Below, piece by piece: positions 58,391 through 64,000 of a DNA stretch of 64,000 nt (its first letter is position 1; every line of letters starts with the position of its first letter). The DNA is from Paulownia fortunei (taxonomy: Eukaryota > Streptophyta > Magnoliopsida > Lamiales > Paulowniaceae). The stretch covers positions 15,960,274 to 16,024,273 of the forward strand of contig CM033122.1 in the NCBI GenBank assembly GCA_019321725.1, read 5' to 3'. Under the pieces are notes generated by a model. That model was not told the origin of the DNA. It saw only the letters and a list, made by a program, of their open reading frames with translations, and searched no databases. Made by a program: the position numbers and the translations under genes.

Positions 58391-58876
58391 AAACCACAAC
58401 CGGGGTGGTTTAAGCTCAATACTGATGGAGCATCCAGATTCACTAATGGGAGAGTTGGAGCCGAAGGCATTATACGAGATCACCTAGGCAATCCTATTAT
58501 TGCCTTCCAGGACTTCATTGGGACATCATCTAGCATCTTCGCAGAGGTTTATGCATTCAATAGAGGACTACAGCTTGCTTTAATTAGAGGCATCACAAAT
58601 CTATGGATTGAGATTAATGCACTTGTAGTGATCCACATCCTTCACTCTTCCGCACTAGGTCATTAGACTTTGCAACAGCCACTAGTGGAAATTAGATACA
58701 TGCTAGATCACATGACTACATGCATCATAGAGAGGATAATAGAGCTAATTTTTTTGGCAAATGAAGCTTGTGACACTCTCTCTTCCAGAACCTTCACGGC
58801 ACAACAGCTTTTAGGAGAAACTTTAAGTATTATCAGACTTGATCAACTAGGACTTACCTCTTTTAGACACACATGA
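58391..58876 (+). pseudogene. LINE RNase H domain
   Basis: It reads GWFKLNTDGASRFTNGRVGA (first Asp in DGA), then SIFAEVYAFNRGLQLALIRG with the Glu, then LWIEINALVVIHILHS, where the second catalytic Asp is Asn. A TAG at about 58665 interrupts it; the tail runs on to TGA 58874-58876. Plant L1 elements carry this domain at the end of ORF2. Confidence 0.8.
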
Positions 58877-59184
58877 TTCACTTTTTATATAGTTTAAGTT
58901 TAAACTTTACATTTGTAAATGAGTAGTACTCTTGTTCTATTCGAGCTCTCACTTAAGCTCCCGTTGTAAAATATCATATACTATTTCGCTCTTGATATAT
59001 TTACAGGTTGGGGATCATGGCATTAATCCCCCACCCTTTTATGGGTGTTTTCCATTAAAAAAAATCCACAACTTCTATATGTAAAAATAGCTCGGTTGTT
59101 ATATTTTTAACACTCTAATAATGGACAAATAAATAAAAATAAAATATAATTAATAATAAAATATATAAAAATAAAATATTTAAA

Positions 59185-59896
59185 TAGAGATGATAATAGG
59201 ACGAGTTCAACTTCGGACCCGTAATTAATCCACCCAACTCGGGATAGGTCCAAAACTAGTTAAATAGGTCTTTGAGCGGGTAATAAATTTGAATTTTTTA
59301 AACTCTGCAAATTCAGTGTAGGTATTGGACCCTCTCCGAACCCGTCCCATTATAATATATATAAATAATCATTAGGGTTATTCTTTAATTCATTACACAC
59401 TTCTTGTCAACTCTGCCTCCTTCCTCTAATTCTTTCTCTTCTCTTTGTCTGATTCTTCTCTTCACCAGAATGGTTAAAGGTTCCAATGTGACTTGGTCAC
59501 CACTTCAAGGGTTGTTGGTGAGTCAGTATTTACAAATTGTCAATGATTATCTAAGGACGATTTCAATTTAGAATATTACATGTGCCAAGCTTTTTATCTT
59601 TTGGTCTTTCTTTTTCTCTTTTGTGCCTGAATAACTGCTTTGTTTTGCATTTCTACCAACTCTATTGTTCAGAAATCTAATGATTATTTAAGCACTATTA
59701 TTTTTATTTTTTAATCATGTCGGCCTTAATTTTTCCAAGTGTTTGATTTATCAAGGTTCTTAAAGGGGTACTTTTTTTCAGATAGGTCCAAGTCAGGTTT
59801 CTAGTCTAGGGCAGATAGTGAGTTTATTTTTTTCTTGAAGGTGCAGATCCTAAATTAAGCCAAATCCATCTTAGATCGACTTCGACGCCATCCCTA
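59185..59896. mobile_element. Non-autonomous hAT-like DNA element with possible captured exon
   Basis: 712 bp. The left end TAGAGATGATAATAGGACG and the right end (reverse complement) TAGGGATGGCGTCGAAG form short imperfect inverted repeats of the TAGGGATG type known from plant hAT elements. Flanking 8-mers TATTTAAA (59177-59184) and CATTTAAA (59897-59904) match at 7 of 8, as expected for a hAT target duplication. Inside, 59400-59520 reads like a CT-rich leader, an ATG at 59470 with 16 codons, then a GTGAGT splice donor. No transposase. Confidence 0.65.
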
Positions 59897-61374
59897 CATT
59901 TAAAGCTGTGGACAATAATTTTATTAACAAAGAAATTAATTTCTTCACAAGTATTAGTAATTAAGTCAAAGTGTACCTATTTACTCAAGTGAGAAAATCC
60001 ACAGCTTCATCATTTGAGTGAAATCAATGAAACGAACTACACAAATGAAATTGATTTTGTTAGATAAAAAATAAAAATAAAAATTTATAAAGAAAGATAA
60101 AATTTTAACAAAATAATCTTACTAGTTTAAACTTTCAAAATTGACTGGTACAGTTGAGGACAAATTACGAACTAAAAAAAAATTGAATAAATAAAATAAA
60201 AGAAAGGATAGAAAAAAGGTAAAAAAAAATAAGTGTATGTCAAATTTGTAGGTATGATAGAAGAGAAGACTGTGTGTATGTCAATTGTGTGTGTATGAGA
60301 GGAGAGAGGATGAGCTAAATTGCAACTGTGTATGTGTGAGCTCCTCCTCATCTTCCACTTTTATGCTTAATTTTTTCTTTTTTTCCTCTCAAACGGGAAG
60401 TTAGCCCCTCAATTACAACCCCTCAATTATAGCAACGGCTAATCGCCTTATGTCAGCGAGGGGTCACCCTCACCCCTATTTGATAGCCTTGTTGTTAGCG
60501 ATGGCACGATCTTTATGATCGTTTTGAAATCTTTTTAATTTTTTCAGAATTTTTTGAATGGTATGGATTCACTCTACACCTTTCAATTTTATATTCTTTT
60601 TAGTGTAATCGCCACCCCTTATGCATTTATAAAAATAATTTATATGAAGGCGTAGAATCTACACTTAATCATAAATTGGCAATACCCCATTATCTTCATG
60701 GTAGATTGCTAATTTCTTTTTTATTTTGCATTAAAGTTTTAAAAAAGTCGTACTCATTCTTATGATAGAGAGATAGAGAATTTATGTACGGACTCTTTTT
60801 TTCTTTCTTAGTTAATTATTCTTATAGTTATTAAACAATAACATTTGATAAATGCAATAAAATTTAAGTAAGGATATATAAGTCTTTTCACAATGAAAAC
60901 AAACACGCAAGAAAATCACACTTATATATAGTATAAATACAGAAATAAATTAACTATCTTGTGTATGCCTTATTTACACACTCTATTCTTTATCATAAGA
61001 CTTTAAGCTAATAATTCGTTATATATGGAGTAATGCTTCGTATCTTAATAAATTTTGGGTATTTCATTATTTTAAGTTCTTACACGTTTCAAAGAAGAGC
61101 ATGTAAAATTAAATCCGAAACTTAAAGCCATGTATTGAAACAAATTTCGTTGAAATTTTTTGTGTGCAGAATGATACAACCCCCATACTACGGGATATAT
61201 CCATGCGAAAGATCTTTTTATCATGCGTCTGTTGATGAACTCACTATTGCCTAAAATCCAAATTCAAGTTATGACACTATATTTAGATTATATTCTCACT
61301 GGCACATATTATGTTTACTTTAAAAAATTCAAGGGTATATGAGTAATATTTACTATTAAGTCTAAAATTGTCAT
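59897..61374. other. AT-rich spacer
   Basis: No gene on either strand. 60395-60500 is a GC-richer patch (GCAACGGCTAATCGCC, GTTAGCGATGGC) that may be the end of a DNA transposon, but no partner was found. Confidence 0.5.
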
Positions 61375-62194
61375 TGTTGGAATCCCCAAGTTTATTTCAC
61401 AATTTAGAATTGCAAGTTTTGGAAAGTTATTGGCTTACCACAACTGCAATCTTATAGCTGCTAATTTTATTAATAATGTATCTAACAACTTTTATTGGTT
61501 ATGTGCATATTTGATAAGCATGGAAAGATATTTCCAAAATATTGATTGAAGATATTTAAAAAGATATCTTGTGGGATTTAGATTAATACAATGAAGATAA
61601 GGAAAGATCTTCTTGATATGGAAATGATCTTTGAAGATCATGAAAGTCCAAATACAGCGTATCTAGACACTTTGAAGTGGAGAATGACTCTAATTGATGT
61701 TTATAAAATAAAGACTTGAAGCAAGAAGATTTGGCTAGGCAATTCACGTGTAGTCAAGATTCGAAGCTTTAAGCAAAGTGCAATTCTGCACAATTCACTC
61801 TTCGAGATAAAAAAGAGAGCCTTTAGAGAGATTGGCGTAATTCTTTAGGAGAAAAATTTGAAGATAATTAGGAGAAAGTCAATCTTCCTCTTAAGGGAGT
61901 TCAGCGTTGAAAAGAGTTCAACAGTGCAAACTTAAAAGTCGAGGGGATCTCGCTGGACATTCACTAGTTGATTAAGTTCAAGAACGTGTTATTTGTAAAG
62001 ATGGAGTCTTTATATTATGAATAAGTTTTATTATTGTAACTACACAATTTCAATTAGTGAATTATTCATTACAAGTGCTGGTCTCTTGCATGTAGAGAAC
62101 ATTATACTTGAAGCAAGTAAAAAATCCCTTGTCTTGATATTTTACTTTCTGTTATTTTGTTCACTGTTCAATAATTATTCACATTGTTACAACA
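61375..62194 (+). repeat. Candidate 5' LTR of the right-edge copia element
   Basis: It begins TGTTGGAATCCCCAAG and ends GTTACAACA (TGTTG/CAACA), about 820 bp. The partner LTR is outside the window, so ends rest on these termini and on the gag start that follows. Confidence 0.65.
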
Positions 62195-62218
62195 ATCAAA
62201 TCTGATTAATTAAATAAA

Positions 62219-62408
62219 ATGGATAATAGCACTAAAACAAGTCTATCAATTAGCATCAAGAGTTGGTCACTAGATATACATAGCGTGATTTGGGGAATTG
62301 ATTTGTTTGACATGCAGGAATGGACCATCTTTGTGAAGGAGAATCAACCACTCGACCTCCACTATTGGAAAGATCGAATTACTCATACTGGAAGGCAAAG
62401 ATGTGATT
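62219..62408 (+). pseudogene. Copia gag N-terminal fragment
   Basis: The frame through about 62344-62404 reads ESTTRPPLLERSNYSYWKAK followed by a stop. This is the N-terminal YWK signature of copia gag. It breaks off there. Confidence 0.7.
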
Positions 62409-62439
62409 GATAATTATTAACTGATAGGTGTATGTTAAT

Positions 62440-63224
62440 TAGTTCTCACTCGATTGATAATTGTTATATGTTGCTACAACCCCATATATGTTACAATATA
62501 AAAGTTAATAAAACTAATTTATGGCACCAAAAATTAGGGCATTTAAACTTCAAGAACCTGACTAAGTTTATGAATACATGAGTTGTGCTAGAAGTATTGT
62601 CTATCAACTTGAAAAATAAAAGAATGGTACACATAAAGTGTTGCAATATATCAGTACATCACATACTCTTGAACTTCTTCACATGTATTTCATGGACCCA
62701 TGTAGGTCAAAAGTTTAGGAGGAAAGAGGTATGTGTTTGTGTGTGCTGATAATTTTTCTAGATTTAGTTGGGTAGATTTTATTAGAGAAACGTTAGATGC
62801 CTTTCAAGTGTTTAAAAAATTATGCAAAAAATTGGTTAATGAAAAGAATAACACTATTGGTAAGATGGTTAGAATTCAAAGCGATCATGGTAAGGAGTTT
62901 GAAAATGCTGTCTTCACCAATTTTTGTAAAAAATATAGAATTGCATATGAATTTTTAGCTGCAAAAACACCACAACAAAATGGTGTTGTGGAAATGAAGA
63001 ACAGGACTCTTCAGGAAATGGCTAAAGTAATGTTAAAATCCAAAGAAGTAGCCATCTATTTTTGGGCAGAAGCTGTCAGTACTGCATATTACACCATTAA
63101 TAGGGTGTATTTGAGGCCAGGTACCAAGAAAATCCCAAATGAGATTTGGATAGGTAAAAAACATAATCTTAACTATTTTCACATTTTTGGCTGCTCATGC
63201 TATGTACTAAATGATCGTCAATAG
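62440..63224 (+). pseudogene. Copia pre-integrase and integrase
   Basis: LWHQKLGHLNFKNLTKFMNT (about 62522) is the GAG_pre-integrase motif. After several stops a 163-codon open stretch (62733-63224) carries the integrase core: FVCADNFSRFSWVDF (Asp), VRIQSDHGKEFEN (Asp), TPQQNGVVEMKNRTLQEM (Glu), FWAEAVSTAYYTINRV and a FHIFGCSCYVLN end. The catalytic triad is intact although the gene is not. Confidence 0.88.
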
Positions 63225-64000
63225 TTAAAAAATTTAATGCTAAAAGTGATGAGGGATTTTTCTTGGTTATTTCCTGAACAGTAAGGCATATCGTGTTTTT
63301 AATATGAGAATCCAAACTGTCATAGAATCTTCAAATATTATAATTGATGATTATAATATTTTTGTAAGACAACAGACTGAAGAGAAAAATCTCAGGATCA
63401 GTAATGAGATTGGAGCTTAATAGAATACAGTGCAAGTTACTACTGAAATGGATGTTGTAACGACAAAGTCGAATGTTGCAACAAATGAAACTGATCATGA
63501 AACAGATTATAGTGGCTGCAATGAAACAACATAGAAAGTTTCTTCAGTCAGAGTTCAAAAGAACCATCCTACTAATCAAGTGATTGGATCACTTACTGAA
63601 GGTAGGCGAACTAAGGACAAGACAAAGGTAAGTTACTAAGATATGGTAAGGTTTGTGTGCTTTACCTCTTTGATTGAACCCAAAAATGTAAACGAAGTTT
63701 TACTTGATGAATTTTAGGTCAGAGCCATGCAAAAAGGGTTAGAACAATATCTAAGAATAATGTGTGGAAACTTGTACCTAGGCCTGAAAATGCTAATGTA
63801 ATAGGAACTATATGTATTTTCAAGAATAAAACTGATGAATTTAGTAATATTACTAGAAATAAAGCTAGGTTGGTACCTCAAGGCTATACTCAAGTAGAAG
63901 ATATTGACTTTGATAAAACATTTGCACCAGTAGCTAGGCTAGAGTCAATTTATTTACTTTTAGACATAACATGTCTATTGAATTTCAAATTATTTTCAAA
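63225..64000 (+). pseudogene. Copia integrase C-terminus and start of reverse transcriptase, partial
   Basis: NAKSDEGFFLGY and KAYRVFNMRIQTVIES continue the integrase tail. Stops follow near 63418 and 63532. RT starts near 63715 (RAMQKGLEQ) and reads [29 protein letters not shown] up to the edge, in two frames. Confidence 0.8.

Larger units (their letters stand above)
55100..59065 (+). mobile_element. L1-type LINE, 5' truncated and decayed
   Basis: ORF2 domains are in order: C-terminal part of the endonuclease, reverse transcriptase, zf-RVT region, RNase H, then a 3' region ending in TTTTCCATTAAAAAAAA (about 59049-59065), a short A tail. ORF1 and the endonuclease N-terminus are missing, as usual for incomplete target-primed reverse transcription. 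Stops and frameshifts are scattered through ORF2. It is a non-LTR element moving through RNA. Confidence 0.88.
61375..64000 (+). mobile_element. Ty1/copia retrotransposon, internally deleted, running off the right edge
   Basis: A 5' LTR (61375-62194) is followed by a gag start, a jump directly to the pre-integrase/integrase region, and the beginning of RT at the window edge. About 1 kb of gag and protease is missing between 62406 and about 62440. No clear Met-tRNA primer site follows the LTR. The RT text ([20 protein letters not shown]) is typical of plant copia elements. Confidence 0.85.

Overview
The window reads as nuclear DNA of a flowering plant, most likely a eudicot. It is AT-rich and gene-poor, and it is filled with plant lineages of retrotransposons and DNA transposons. 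The only host gene that looks intact is a GH17 beta-1,3-glucanase (23106-25964), read as three exons with a cleavable signal peptide and a GPI-type tail.

Layout, left to right. 1-4735: decayed gag-pol of a Ty3/gypsy Tat-lineage element. 4863-8900: a 53-bp minisatellite, a second gag remnant, a 44-bp minisatellite, an antisense coiled-coil ORF and an LTR-like block. 9176-17302: an about 8.1-kb Mutator-like element (MULE) with terminal inverted repeats, hairpin arrays at both ends, a broken MURA-type transposase and a broken plant-mobile-domain (PMD) gene. 17303-23000: AT-rich spacer with one unidentified decayed frame. 23106-25964: the glucanase. 27831-31640: a second, minus-strand PMD pseudogene with MULE-like flanks. 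33554-45657: a complete 12.1-kb minus-strand Ty3/gypsy Athila element with near-identical LTRs and a perfect 5-bp target duplication (TCTAC). 48271-53344: an older 5.1-kb minus-strand Ty1/copia element. 54215-54480: a tRNA-derived SINE. 55100-59065: a 5'-truncated L1-type LINE. 59185-59896: a non-autonomous hAT-like element. 61375-64000: a Ty1/copia element running off the right edge.

The most interesting object is the Athila element. Between integrase and 3' LTR, where Athila relatives usually carry an env-like ORF, it has two unrelated cargo genes in the element's own orientation. One is a small basic cysteine-rich protein that resembles the nucleic-acid-binding/silencing-suppressor proteins of plant betaflexiviruses. 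The other is an intronless LOG-type cytokinin-activating phosphoribohydrolase. Each carries a single disabling lesion.

Second in interest is the MULE, which pairs a transposase with a PMD gene. Nearly all its premature stops, and the loss of its catalytic Glu, fit C-to-T or G-to-A changes, as expected for decay under cytosine methylation. All identifications come from reading translations and repeats by eye; no database search was run.
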